Positions 25,979 through 34,420 of a stretch of 56,852 bases of DNA are shown piece after piece; the first letter of the stretch is position 1, and every line of letters begins with the position of its first letter. The notes under the pieces are model-generated. The model had not been told where the DNA came from, made no database searches, and saw only the letters and a program-made list of their open reading frames with translations. The stretch is from assembly GCA_028874075.1 (NCBI GenBank), contig JAPPLU010000060.1:1-56852 (forward strand), read 5' to 3'. The DNA is from Chloroflexota bacterium (GTDB lineage: Bacteria; Chloroflexota; Dehalococcoidia; Lucifugimonadales; UBA3495). The position numbers were made by a program, and so were the translations under genes.

Positions 25979-26434
25979 ATGAACGTACCCGAAAAAGTCG
26001 AACCCAGTGGCCTGGCCGATTACCTGGAGATCATGAGCAAGTCCGTCTTCCAGTCGGGTATATCCTGGCGCGTCGTGGAGTCCAAATGGCCGGGCGTCAG
26101 AGAAGCCATGCGCGGCTTTGACCCGGCCACCATCGCCGGACTCAGCGACCAGGAGCTGGACGAATTGGCCCACGACTCTCGCATGATCCGGCACCGCCGC
26201 AAGCTCACCGCCATCACCGCCAACGCCCAGCGCATGCTGGAACTTGAGGCGGAACACGGAGGCTTTCAGGCTTACCTCCGTTCCCACGGCAGCTTCGAAG
26301 GCGCCCTGCAGGCCATCCGCAAAGACTTCAAGTACATGGGCGATTCAGGCACCTACCACTTCCTCTGGACCGTAGGCGAAGAAGTGCCGCCTTACGAGGA
26401 ATGGTGCGCCACCCACGAACGAAAGCGGGGGTAG
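25979..26434 (+). CDS. Tag-like (3-methyladenine glycosylase I family) protein, non-canonical
   Basis: A 151-residue helix-hairpin-helix protein: YLEIMSKSVFQSGISWRVVESKWPGVREAM, then FDPATIAGLSDQELDELAHDSRMIRHRRKLTAITANAQRML. This matches the core of DNA-3-methyladenine glycosylase I (GLSW, IRHRxKIxAxxxNA). It lacks the N-terminal CxW...YHDxEWG segment. The residue aligned with E. coli Tag Glu38 is Ser, and the zinc-snap Cys/His ligands are absent. It is therefore probably a Tag paralogue with altered or no glycosylase chemistry. The start ATG 25979 sits directly behind a dispersed palindrome. Confidence 0.7.
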   Translation: MNVPEKVEPSGLADYLEIMSKSVFQSGISWRVVESKWPGVREAMRGFDPATIAGLSDQELDELAHDSRMIRHRRKLTAITANAQRMLELEAEHGGFQAYLRSHGSFEGALQAIRKDFKYMGDSGTYHFLWTVGEEVPPYEEWCATHERKRG

Positions 26435-26500
26435 GGCGACAAGCTCGCTAGTGGCAGCCGATCGGGGTTTTGGAGTTCAATTGGGCACGTCAATAACCGA

Positions 26501-27880
26501 TTAACGATGATCCAAAAAATTCGGTGCAGTGATTGACCAACATTTAACGATGCTTGAGTCTACCAGGCGGGACCCGATGTTGTTCCATTCCCTTTCAAGT
26601 ACGTCTATGTTATCAACCGAAGTTATAACGGTTGGAAGGCGAAGGTCGTAGCGATAGGCGAATATTTGAAACAATTTCTCGTCCGCCCACGGCGTACTTG
26701 CCTGGGTTCCAAAGTCATCCAGAATCAGCAAATCGACGGTTTTCACTCGCTCGAAGAGTTCATCGTAATTAACTGGACTGTCGGGAGTGAACGTACTTCT
26801 CAAATGGTCCAATAGATCCGGTACAAAGGCCCGAAATACCGAAAACCCTTGATTCCCTAGTTCAGACGCAATTGCTATGGCCAAATGTGTCTTGCCGCAT
26901 CCCCTTTTCCCGCTGAACAGCATCCACCCATCGGGATTGGCCGCAAACATTCTGGCTCCTTGCCAAGCTTTCAGGAGGGATTCCTTGCCTGAAACGTCAG
27001 TGTTAGGGTGACCATACACATTAAAATTCTGGAAGGTCATCCGCAGCTTCATGTCTTCAGGTACTGTACCTATGCGGGTTGCAGCCCGAGATGAATGCTC
27101 CCCCAGCCTGTAGACCTTCGCAAACCCGCTCTGTGACTCCATCCTGGTTCGCAGCCCCTCATCCAGCCGTTCCAGCGGCCCCCTCACCGTGATAATCGTA
27201 GGCAGCGACTCATTGAACCGGTGGCTGATTATCTGGAATAGCTTTTCCTGGGCCCACGGCGTAGTGAACTGCGCCGATAGGTCATCCAGCACCAGTATAG
27301 GAGCGTTTCTTACCTGCTCGAATAGCTCGTCGTAAGAGACTTCGCTGTCCGGTGCGTAGGTGGCCCGCAGGTGGTCCAGCAGGTCGGCGGCAACGATGAA
27401 ATAAGTGGGGAAACCCCGGTCGATGCACCGGTTTGCGGCGGCAACCGCCAGGTGGGTCTTGCCGCTGCCGCTGGGTCCGGTGAATACCAGCCAGCCCTGG
27501 GGATCCTCGGCAAAAGCCTCGGCAGCGGTCAATGCGTCTCTGAAAAGTTGGCGGCCGTTGGCGTCGGGCAGCAGACCATTGGCGTTGGTGGTCTCGAAGG
27601 TAGTCCGGCGCAGCGCGCCCAGGTTGCTGTACCTGCTCAGCGCGTCCGATCGCTGCTCTGGGTCCCTTTGCTGCTGACAGCGGCAGGGGAAAGCCTCTCC
27701 AAAGTCCGGGTGACCCACCGGCACTCGCCTGCTGACCCAGCCCGCGCCATTGCAGATGGAGCACCGGTCATCTTCGGGTTCTTCGACCGGAATGTTTCGC
27801 AGGCCTGGCCTATCGCCGTTGACGGCTCCGAGGCTGTCGCGGACTGTCATCCTTTTCAGAATATCTCCCAGGCTCTCCAT
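26501..27880 (-). CDS. DnaC/DnaI-type helicase loader with two tandem AAA+ domains
   Basis: A 459-residue protein. ATG 27880 (GGGAGG upstream) is preferred over ATG 27892. A four-Cys cluster (CSIC at ~40-43, CRC at ~66-68) forms a zinc finger like that of DnaC/DnaI loaders. Two complete AAA+ modules follow. The first has GPSGSGKT (~135-142) and LVLDDLS; the second has GKRGCGKT (~324-331) and LILDDFG. The modules share strings such as LLDHLR[AS]T[YF].PDS.V.YDELFE.V, showing intragenic duplication. Known loaders have a single AAA+ domain. The second module is more A+T-rich. It overlaps the DnaD-like gene by 71 bp and lies in an operon with dnaB, so it probably loads DnaB. Confidence 0.85.
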   Translation of the reverse strand: MESLGDILKRMTVRDSLGAVNGDRPGLRNIPVEEPEDDRCSICNGAGWVSRRVPVGHPDFGEAFPCRCQQQRDPEQRSDALSRYSNLGALRRTTFETTNANGLLPDANGRQLFRDALTAAEAFAEDPQGWLVFTGPSGSGKTHLAVAAANRCIDRGFPTYFIVAADLLDHLRATYAPDSEVSYDELFEQVRNAPILVLDDLSAQFTTPWAQEKLFQIISHRFNESLPTIITVRGPLERLDEGLRTRMESQSGFAKVYRLGEHSSRAATRIGTVPEDMKLRMTFQNFNVYGHPNTDVSGKESLLKAWQGARMFAANPDGWMLFSGKRGCGKTHLAIAIASELGNQGFSVFRAFVPDLLDHLRSTFTPDSPVNYDELFERVKTVDLLILDDFGTQASTPWADEKLFQIFAYRYDLRLPTVITSVDNIDVLEREWNNIGSRLVDSSIVKCWSITAPNFLDHR

Positions 27881-28616
27881 GCTGCCTCCCATCCTCTACC
27901 CAGAGGGTTGCTCCGGCCTTGACACCAACTCCCGGTAGTTCACTTGGGGCCTCATCCCTACTTTGTGCCTGGTGGCCCCTGCCTTCCGCGGCCCACCGCC
28001 GCAATATGGCCGCAATATAGCTCCACGATCGCTTGTTTTCGTTCACCGCCAGCTTGAAGGCTTCTTCAATCCAGTTGGGTGGATAGCGGTCTTCCGCCTC
28101 TGCCAGTTGCTGGGCCATAATTGGCCCAAAGGTCCCTATATTGTTCTCGTAGAGGTCGTAGATGTTGATTTCGGCCGCCCCGCTCCGGCTGCGGTCAGCG
28201 TCCCGCGATGTGGCCGGTTCGCCTGGCTCAAAACCGGCAGGTCGAAAATCTTCCGTGCCGTTGCTCAGCCGCCGGCGGTTCTCTTCCGTATTGAGCAGAT
28301 AATATCGTCCTTCCGGGGACTCGCTGGACGAATGCCTGAGCAATGTTCCACGGGTCACCGCCAGGGCCAGCCCGTGCCTGATCTGCTCCGGTGAATCGCC
28401 GCCGTGGTTTCCCAGTGAACGCAGCAGTGTCCCGTCCGACAGCAGTTCCGGTTCGGACACGTACCTGACCTGCCCGCGCTTCTGGCCCAGCAGCCATATA
28501 AGCCGCAGCGTTACCCTCCACTCGGCCAGGTCGTCTATCTCCTCCAGCAGCGAGTTGAAGAAGGGATCTGGCACGGAGGTGGCCCGTACATTCCTCGGGA
28601 ACCCGTCAAAAGGCAT
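27810..28616 (-). CDS. DnaD-domain replication protein
   Basis: A 268-residue protein. The N-terminal part (~1-115) is a winged-helix-like region (DDLAEWRVTLRLIWLLGQKRG). Residues ~150-212 form a DnaD/DnaB2 domain: INIYDLYENNIGTFGPIMAQQL...WIEEAFKLAVNENKRSWSYIAAILRRWAAEG, ending in the family's YIxxILxxW signature. DnaD proteins of Gram-positive bacteria work with the helicase loader in primosome assembly. Here it lies between dnaB (2-bp gap) and the tandem-AAA+ loader (71-bp overlap), exactly where such a partner would be expected. The tail is basic and disordered. Confidence 0.82.
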   Translation of the reverse strand: MPFDGFPRNVRATSVPDPFFNSLLEEIDDLAEWRVTLRLIWLLGQKRGQVRYVSEPELLSDGTLLRSLGNHGGDSPEQIRHGLALAVTRGTLLRHSSSESPEGRYYLLNTEENRRRLSNGTEDFRPAGFEPGEPATSRDADRSRSGAAEINIYDLYENNIGTFGPIMAQQLAEAEDRYPPNWIEEAFKLAVNENKRSWSYIAAILRRWAAEGRGHQAQSRDEAPSELPGVGVKAGATLWVEDGRQHGEPGRYSEKDDSPRQPRSRQRR

Positions 28617-28618
28617 GG

Positions 28619-29989
28619 CTAATAGTCTTCTTCACGGCCCAGCGCATCGAACCGCACCCAGTTGTTGCGGAAGCGGAGCTTCACGCCTCCGGTGGGCCCG
28701 TGGCGGTGCTTGGCCACGATAATTTCTGCTATCCCGCGTGGGTAGGGCCGGTCCGGGAAGTGCTGGTCCCACTCCTCTTCCGTGTAGTACACATCATCCC
28801 GGTAGATGAACATAACAATGTCGGCATCCTGCTCGATGCTGCCGCTGTCCCTGAGGTCGGAAAGCATGGGCCGGTGGCCTGGCCTGCCCTCCACCACCCG
28901 GCTCAACTGGGAGCAGGTGATTATGGGGACTCGCAGGTCCCTTGCAATGCCTTTCAGGTTCCGGGAGATTTCGCTGATTTCCTGGACCCGGTTTTCTCCG
29001 CCCCGCATTCGGCCCTGGCCCTGGATCAGTTGCAGATAGTCCACGATGAGCAGGTCCAGACCCCCGGGGCCCAGCGACAGCCGGCGTGCCTTGCTGCGCA
29101 TCTCGGGAATGCCCTGGAAAGGCGTGTCGTCGATGAACACGGGAAGGTCGGACAGGTTACCAATGGAGTCAATAATCCTCTGCTCTTCCGCCTCGGTGTA
29201 CAAGCCCAGGCGCAGCCGGTGGGCGTCCACTTCGGCGTCCCCCGACAAAATCCGCAGGGCCAGTTGCTCCCGGCTCATCTCCAGGCTGAAAATGCCCACC
29301 CGGGAGCCTTGCTTGGCAGCGTGCATGGAAACGTTCACCGCCAGGGCGCTCTTGCCCAGCCCCGGCCGGGCGCCCAGGATCAACATATCTGAACGCTGCA
29401 TCCCGCCCAGCAACTCGTCCAGGTCGTTGTAGCCTGTCAATATTGGCGCGGTATCCGTAATCGGATCGGTGAAGGACGCCCGCTCCTCCAGGAATTGGTC
29501 ATAGATCTGCCGCAGCGGCACAAAGCCTCGTTCCTGCCGGCGGGTGCGGACGCCAAAGAGCAGGTCCTCGGCCTCTCGCAACGTAGTCTCGACGTCGGCC
29601 GTGTCCCTATAGCCAATGGCGGAAATGCCGGATCCGGCTTCGATGAGCCGCCGCATCGTGGAGGTGTTGTACACCACCTGGGCGTAAAATCCTGCGTGAG
29701 AGGAAATGGGCGTGGTGGTTACCAGGTGGCTCAGGTAGGCCATCCCCCCGGCGTTTTCCAGGTTGTCGGTGCGGTCCAGTTCCCTGGCCACCGTAATCTG
29801 GTCGATGGCCTCGCCCCGGCGGAACAGTTCCGCGCAGGCCGCAAAGCACAGTCGGTTCCGGTCCCGGTAAAAATCGTCAGGCGAAATCAGGTGGGAGATA
29901 TCGAGAAAAGAGTCGCTGTTAATCAACAGCGACCCGATCACCGCCTCCTCCGCCTCAATGTTGTGGGGAAGGAGTTGCTCCGTTAGCAT
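28619..29989 (-). CDS. dnaB: Replicative DNA helicase DnaB
   Basis: A 456-residue full-length DnaB. The N-terminal helical domain starts LPHNIEAEEAVIGSLLINSD. The RecA-like C-terminal domain has Walker A GARPGLGKSALA, FSLEMSREQLALRIL (H1a), LLIVDYLQLI (Walker B), CSQLSRVVEGRPGHRPMLSDLRDSGSIEQDADIVMFIYRD, and the C-terminal EIIVAKHRHGPTG with Arg finger-type residues. It forms the hexameric 5'-3' helicase at the fork. Gene order rplI-dnaB is conserved across many bacteria. It is followed directly by the DnaD-like and loader genes. Confidence 0.97.
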   Translation of the reverse strand: MLTEQLLPHNIEAEEAVIGSLLINSDSFLDISHLISPDDFYRDRNRLCFAACAELFRRGEAIDQITVARELDRTDNLENAGGMAYLSHLVTTTPISSHAGFYAQVVYNTSTMRRLIEAGSGISAIGYRDTADVETTLREAEDLLFGVRTRRQERGFVPLRQIYDQFLEERASFTDPITDTAPILTGYNDLDELLGGMQRSDMLILGARPGLGKSALAVNVSMHAAKQGSRVGIFSLEMSREQLALRILSGDAEVDAHRLRLGLYTEAEEQRIIDSIGNLSDLPVFIDDTPFQGIPEMRSKARRLSLGPGGLDLLIVDYLQLIQGQGRMRGGENRVQEISEISRNLKGIARDLRVPIITCSQLSRVVEGRPGHRPMLSDLRDSGSIEQDADIVMFIYRDDVYYTEEEWDQHFPDRPYPRGIAEIIVAKHRHGPTGGVKLRFRNNWVRFDALGREEDY

Positions 29990-29992
29990 TTG

Positions 29993-30442
29993 TTACTCTT
30001 CGATTTCAGCCACGATGTTTATAGTAGCGGTAATATCCGCCGACAGCCGAAGTACGGCCTCGTACTCGCCAGGCTCCCGAATGGGATCGATGGTTGAAAC
30101 CAGCCGCCGGTCAATTTCCCGGTCCAGTGTCTCCGACAGGCACTCCGCGATGCGAGTGTCGTTAATTGCCCCATAGTACCGGCCGGTGGGCGTTACCCGG
30201 GCGGCAACATTGACGGTGGTGTTGTCCAGAATCTGGGCCAACTCTTCCATAACCTGAGTTTCCCTGGCCCGCTGCTGATCGCCGGCAACCTTGATCTTGT
30301 GAGCCCGCTTGAGGATTTCGGGAGTAGCCACCTCGGCCAGCCCCTTAGGGATAAGGTAGTTCCGGGCGTACCCGTCAGCTACCCGCTTAATGTCACCGGC
30401 ATGTGCCTGATTAGACACGTCCTGAAGGAAAATAACCTGCAT
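29993..30442 (-). CDS. rplI: 50S ribosomal protein bL9
   Basis: A 149-residue bL9. The start ATG 30442 follows AAGGGAAG; the longer frame to 30517 is not used. The N-terminal domain shows [30 protein letters not shown], the bL9 signature. A long connecting helix and the C-terminal domain ([16 protein letters not shown]) follow. It binds 23S domain V and bridges ribosomes. It is the first gene of a four-gene minus-strand operon with dnaB, dnaD-like and the loader. Confidence 0.96.
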   Translation of the reverse strand: MQVIFLQDVSNQAHAGDIKRVADGYARNYLIPKGLAEVATPEILKRAHKIKVAGDQQRARETQVMEELAQILDNTTVNVAARVTPTGRYYGAINDTRIAECLSETLDREIDRRLVSTIDPIREPGEYEAVLRLSADITATINIVAEIEE

Positions 30443-30730
30443 ATTGCTTCCCTTTTCCACGGTGGGGTTAAATTTAGTCCGACCATTATAACGGAAAAAA
30501 CCCGTGCCCAAAACCACTGAATGTCGTGGTCAGGTTCCAGGCCCAGGTTGTTTGGAGACCGCATGGGAAGGGACAGAACCATGTGGCTGCCCTGGTCTCA
30601 CACACAAAACCGCCTGCGCAGGAACCTCGTTACGGTTCCGTCATGTTTGACCACCCATAACCACGCCAGCTATCATTCCGCCAGTTCGCTAATAACTGTC
30701 TCGGCCCGAACCCTCATGCGGAGCTGCCGA

Positions 30731-31399
30731 ATGTCCTTCGCCGCCGACATCGAACTCAAGGCCTTGCCCATTCGCCAGGCCATCCTTAAACACCCCTTTG
30801 TTGTGGGAGTAGGCGATGGGACCCTCGACGTTGCCAAATTCAAGCACTATGTCCTCCAGGACTACGTCTACCTGATCGAGTACAGCAGGGTGCTGGCCAT
30901 GGCTGCCGCCCGGGCCCGAGATCTGGACACCATGGGTTGGTTCGCCCGGTTGCTGGACGAGACTCTGAACGTGGAGATGGATCTGCACCGCAGTTACTGC
31001 GCCGAGTTTGGCATCACCACCGTGGAACTGGAGACCACCACGCCGGCCCCCACCACTGTGGCGTACACCTCATACCTGCTGAACGTGGCCCACCAGGGCA
31101 GCTTCCCGGAGCTGGTGGCGTCCCTTGTCCCCTGCCAGTGGGGCTACTGGGAGATCGGCGAGCACCTGGCCAGCAATGGTGAGCCTGTGGACGCTCCCCT
31201 CTACAGCCAGTGGATCCAAATGTACACTTCCCCGGAATTTGCCGAACTGGCCGATGCTATCCGAAATATGGTAGACCGCCTGGGCGAACGGGCCGGTCCC
31301 GATGAACTTGAAGCCATGTCTCGCGCCTACATGACCAGCCTGCGGTACGAGTACCTCTTCTGGGACATGGCCTACCACCTCGAGACCTGGCCCGTTTAG
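30731..31399 (+). CDS. tenA: TenA-family thiaminase II / aminopyrimidine hydrolase
   Basis: A 222-residue TenA-type all-helical protein. I chose ATG 30731 (GGAG 7 bp upstream). The conserved active-site strings are present: LQDYVYLIEYSRVLAMA (Asp), VPCQWGYWEIG (catalytic Cys), and YEYLFWDMAYH (Glu and Tyr). TenA salvages aminopyrimidines from degraded thiamine. Some family members lacking the Cys (TenA_E) act otherwise; this one keeps it. No thiamine genes or TPP riboswitch are adjacent. It is divergent from rplI across ~290 bp. Confidence 0.88.
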   Translation: MSFAADIELKALPIRQAILKHPFVVGVGDGTLDVAKFKHYVLQDYVYLIEYSRVLAMAAARARDLDTMGWFARLLDETLNVEMDLHRSYCAEFGITTVELETTTPAPTTVAYTSYLLNVAHQGSFPELVASLVPCQWGYWEIGEHLASNGEPVDAPLYSQWIQMYTSPEFAELADAIRNMVDRLGERAGPDELEAMSRAYMTSLRYEYLFWDMAYHLETWPV

Positions 31400-31578
31400 G
31401 AAAGCGCCCCACGAATCCCTTCTCATTTAGCGGAGATAGGCCAGGATGGGGGCTGAAGTTCTGGCAGTCAGGCCCGTCGATTCTGTCTCTTTCGAAGAGA
31501 AGCGTGGAACCACCTAGAGACCCCGGAGCGCAGCCAGCGTCGCTTGTGGATTACCTCGCAACCTTATATACTCTCTTT

Positions 31579-32262
31579 ATGACTGAGCCTCGCCAAATAC
31601 CCCCAGATGACCTGACGGAAATTCCCCTGTTTCCGCTCAATCTGGTGCTGTTCCCCGGCATGCGTCTTCCGCTCCATATATTTGAGGAACGTTACAAGGC
31701 CATGATTGGCGACTGCATTGAGCGGGAAGCTCCCTTTGGCGTGGTATTGATTAGGGAAGGACCGGAGGTTGGGGGCCCGGCGCAACCCTTCCACGTCGGG
31801 ACCACTGCGCGCATAACCCAGGTGCAACGACTGGAAGAAGGCAGGATGAACCTGCTGGCCCTGGGAGAGAAGCGCTTCGATCTTGTAGAAATAGTTCAGG
31901 AAGAACCCCACATGGTGGGCCGCGTCGCCTTTCGGGAGGAGACCGTTGGGGAGCCCGATTCCCAAGTCGTCAGCGATGTTGGTCAGGAATATGGGGTGTT
32001 CCTTGGGCACATTGCCACCCTGGCCGGGGCCTGGAATGCACCCGTAGAAGTTCCAGAGGACCTTCTTACCCTCTCCTTTGAGGCGGTTTCTACCTTGACC
32101 GGCAGCATCGAACTGCCGCAGGGAATGCGCCAGGACCTGTTGGAGGTGGAAACGGCCGGCGAGCGCCTTGACCGCCTGCTCCCTCTGCTCAAGAGGGCCA
32201 ACGAACTGATATTAGAGCAGGTGGAAAAGAACAACCCATACCGCGGACCCCGCCTCAATTGA
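31579..32262 (+). CDS. LON substrate-binding (N) domain protein
   Basis: A 227-residue stand-alone Lon N-terminal (LAN) domain. It begins EIPLFPLNLVLFPGMRLPLHIFEERYKAMI, the hallmark, with later GVVLIREG, GTTARITQV and NLLALGEKRFDLVE. A helical C-terminal region ends with LLPLLKRANELILEQVEKNN. No ATPase or protease domain is attached. Stand-alone members are common, and their role (possible substrate recognition or adaptor) is not established. ATG 31579 lacks a Shine-Dalgarno; a GTG at 31504 is possible, but it would precede a low-conservation leader. Confidence 0.85.
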   Translation: MTEPRQIPPDDLTEIPLFPLNLVLFPGMRLPLHIFEERYKAMIGDCIEREAPFGVVLIREGPEVGGPAQPFHVGTTARITQVQRLEEGRMNLLALGEKRFDLVEIVQEEPHMVGRVAFREETVGEPDSQVVSDVGQEYGVFLGHIATLAGAWNAPVEVPEDLLTLSFEAVSTLTGSIELPQGMRQDLLEVETAGERLDRLLPLLKRANELILEQVEKNNPYRGPRLN

Positions 32263-32547
32263 TTCGCCAGGTACGACTATTTCCCCCCACCCGTCACTCG
32301 GTGTGACCTACTGCAGTCCCATGTCAGATCCCGGCAAACCCAGTCGTTTCCGCACTAGAATGCCCGCGCTTAATCGCCATGCCGGTGAAAGTTGGAATCC
32401 GGAAGGTTGCGGGTCAGGTATGGGATTGGACCCCAAATTGCACCTGGCCGGCCCTTCTGCCGAGCTAAAAAGAGGTCTCTGCTCCGGCGGCAACCTCGAC
32501 CCTGTCGCAGTTGTGCTCAATCAATCCAAAGGCAGGGAGCACCCCGA

Positions 32548-32988
32548 ATGATTCTGACCCCATGCTTTGAACGCCAGTTGGTTGGCGCCTCCAGGGATGC
32601 TGGCGTCGACCGTCTCGTTGTTGGCGCCGTCGTGGTGCGGAAAGGTAGAGTCCTTCTGCTCAGGAGGAAATACGGCGACTTCATGGGCGGCCTCTACGAA
32701 CTTCCCAGCGGCCTGGTAGAACCTGATGAGACCTTGGAGGAAGCCCTCAACCGGGAGGTGATTGAGGAGACCGGGCTACAGTTAGTTCAAGTGGAAGGTT
32801 ACCTGGGATACTTTAACTACGTCAGCGGGGGAGGGCAAAATACGCGACAGTTCAACTTCATGATAACTGTTGGCGAATTCTCTTACATATCCCTGAAGGA
32901 ACACGACGCCTTTATCTGGGCCCAAACGTCAGACCTGGATCGCCTGCGCATATCCCAGGCTGTACGAGATGTGCTAATGAAGGTCTGA
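32548..32988 (+). CDS. Nudix hydrolase
   Basis: A 146-residue Nudix protein, start ATG 32548 with GGGAG upstream; longer frames are not supported. The Nudix box is complete: G(LVEPD)E...REVIEETGL, matching Gx5Ex7REUXEEXGU with metal-binding Glu residues. The strand before it, LLLRRKYGDFMGGLYELPSG, is typical of the ADP-ribose/NTP pyrophosphohydrolase class. The substrate cannot be deduced. A dispersed-repeat-bearing 285-bp spacer separates it from the Lon-N gene. Confidence 0.92.
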   Translation: MILTPCFERQLVGASRDAGVDRLVVGAVVVRKGRVLLLRRKYGDFMGGLYELPSGLVEPDETLEEALNREVIEETGLQLVQVEGYLGYFNYVSGGGQNTRQFNFMITVGEFSYISLKEHDAFIWAQTSDLDRLRISQAVRDVLMKV

Positions 32989-33106
32989 ACAAGTCCCCAG
33001 ACCCTTGATTGGGTAAGGTTGGGACCTGAGGCAAGTTCCTGCGATCGGGGCTCCCCGGCTTTTCTTTTTCCGATGGGGAATCGAGCAACAAACGAAAGCC
33101 CTGAGG

Positions 33107-33823
33107 TTATAACAGGGATCCCTCTCTAAGAAACATTCGGTCCGACGGAATTTCCACAATCCGGTTGACATAAACCCCAGGGACGTGGATGTCGTCGGGG
33201 TCCAGTTCGCCCGCCGCCACTACCGGGTTCTCCACTTCTACAATCGTAACCCCGGCCGCCATAGCCATAATGGCGTTGAAGTTGCGCTGGGCCAGCCTGA
33301 ACCTCAGGTTGCCCGCAGTATCCGCCTGCCAGGCCCGTATCAGCGCAAAGTCGGCCTTCAGGGGGTACTCCAGCAAGTACCTGCGACCGCCAATGTTTCG
33401 ACACTCCTTGCCGGCGGCAATTTCCGTCCCTGCCCCAGTTGGAGTAAAGAATGCGCCGATACCTGCCCCCCCGGCCCGGATTCGTTCCGCCAGGGTCCCC
33501 TGCGGCGCCAGTTCCGCGTCAATCTCCCCGGCGTTGTACCTTTGGACGAATGGCGTTACCCGGGAAGGATGTGTAGCTGCCGTTATTGAGCAGATAATCT
33601 TTTTCACTCGCCCCGCTTCGATCAGTGTGCCCACATCCACCCGGCCATCGGTTCCGCCATGCTCATTGGATATGACCGTCAGTTCACCAATACCCAGCCG
33701 GTAAAGGGCTCCAATTAGGTTCTGAGGCGCCCCGATGCCGCCAAAATCCCCCAGCATCAAGGTGGCCCCGCCGGGAATGTCCCGAACGGCTGCATCAAAA
33801 TCAGGGAAAACCTTCTCTTTCAT
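33107..33823 (-). CDS. CoA-transferase subunit A (family I), unpaired
   Basis: A 238-residue alpha subunit of a family I CoA-transferase (SCOT/AtoD/CatI type). It carries GATLMLGDFGGIGAPQNLIGAL (oxyanion/CoA-binding start), the ELTVISNEHGG strand, GAGIGAFFTPTGAGTE, and the segment FALIRAWQADTAGNLRFR. The catalytic Glu belongs to the beta subunit, which is not encoded in the window on either side. It may lie beyond an unlinked locus or be lost. The start overlaps the stop of the upstream zinc-ribbon gene (TAATG), so the two are translationally coupled. Confidence 0.88.
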   Translation of the reverse strand: MKEKVFPDFDAAVRDIPGGATLMLGDFGGIGAPQNLIGALYRLGIGELTVISNEHGGTDGRVDVGTLIEAGRVKKIICSITAATHPSRVTPFVQRYNAGEIDAELAPQGTLAERIRAGGAGIGAFFTPTGAGTEIAAGKECRNIGGRRYLLEYPLKADFALIRAWQADTAGNLRFRLAQRNFNAIMAMAAGVTIVEVENPVVAAGELDPDDIHVPGVYVNRIVEIPSDRMFLREGSLL

Positions 33824-34128
33824 TACCGGTGTTCGTCGTCAGGAATCTTAGTGATGTAGTGCCAGGCCAGGAGAGATCCGCTGAAGGCCAGCAGTGGCAG
33901 GGTAAGAAGATATGACTCAGAAGCGCCAGGCAATGCCATTTCCACCGCAATTGCCAGGGGAGCGGCCAGGCTGCCCAAGCAGTCTCTGAGCAGCGCAGGC
34001 CAACGCCACACCAGCAGCCAGTCGGGAACGCTGGGGCGCCAGCCAACCTGCAGTCCGCAGTAGCTGCAATTCTCAGTTCCCCGGCGGTTTGCGGTGCCGC
34101 AGCGATGGCAAATGAACTCGCGACGCAT
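33823..34128 (-). CDS. Zinc-ribbon membrane protein
   Basis: A 101-residue protein. The N-terminal zinc ribbon has two CxxC knuckles (CHRCGTANRRGTENCSYCG). Two hydrophobic segments follow: ~42-63 (WPALLRDCLGSLAAPLAIAV) and ~74-91 (LLTLPLLAFSGSLLAWHY). It is a predicted membrane-anchored cytosolic zinc-ribbon of unknown function. Its stop overlaps the ATG of the CoA-transferase alpha subunit. The biological link between them is not obvious. Confidence 0.7.
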   Translation of the reverse strand: MRREFICHRCGTANRRGTENCSYCGLQVGWRPSVPDWLLVWRWPALLRDCLGSLAAPLAIAVEMALPGASESYLLTLPLLAFSGSLLAWHYITKIPDDEHR

Positions 34129-34420
34129 TTCGCATACCTGCCCAATGCAGTCGGAAACCGGTGTAATCCGTACCTTTGCGGTATGCCGTAGGCTACCACA
34201 GCCCCCCGAAACTGGCTAGGTTCGCTGCCCACCGCCAGCTTACCGGACCTGTCGGTTGCCTTTGCGGCCCCTGGGCGCGGCTTGCTTCTTGCTGCCTTGA
34301 TACCCCATTCCGAACCCAGGCGAATTGCCGCACCGGTACTTCCTGTTATTGTTTGCGCCCTTTGCCTGTCATCCCTACAATTGCTTTCACGGAAACTGAA
34401 AAATCAACAAAGGAAAATCA

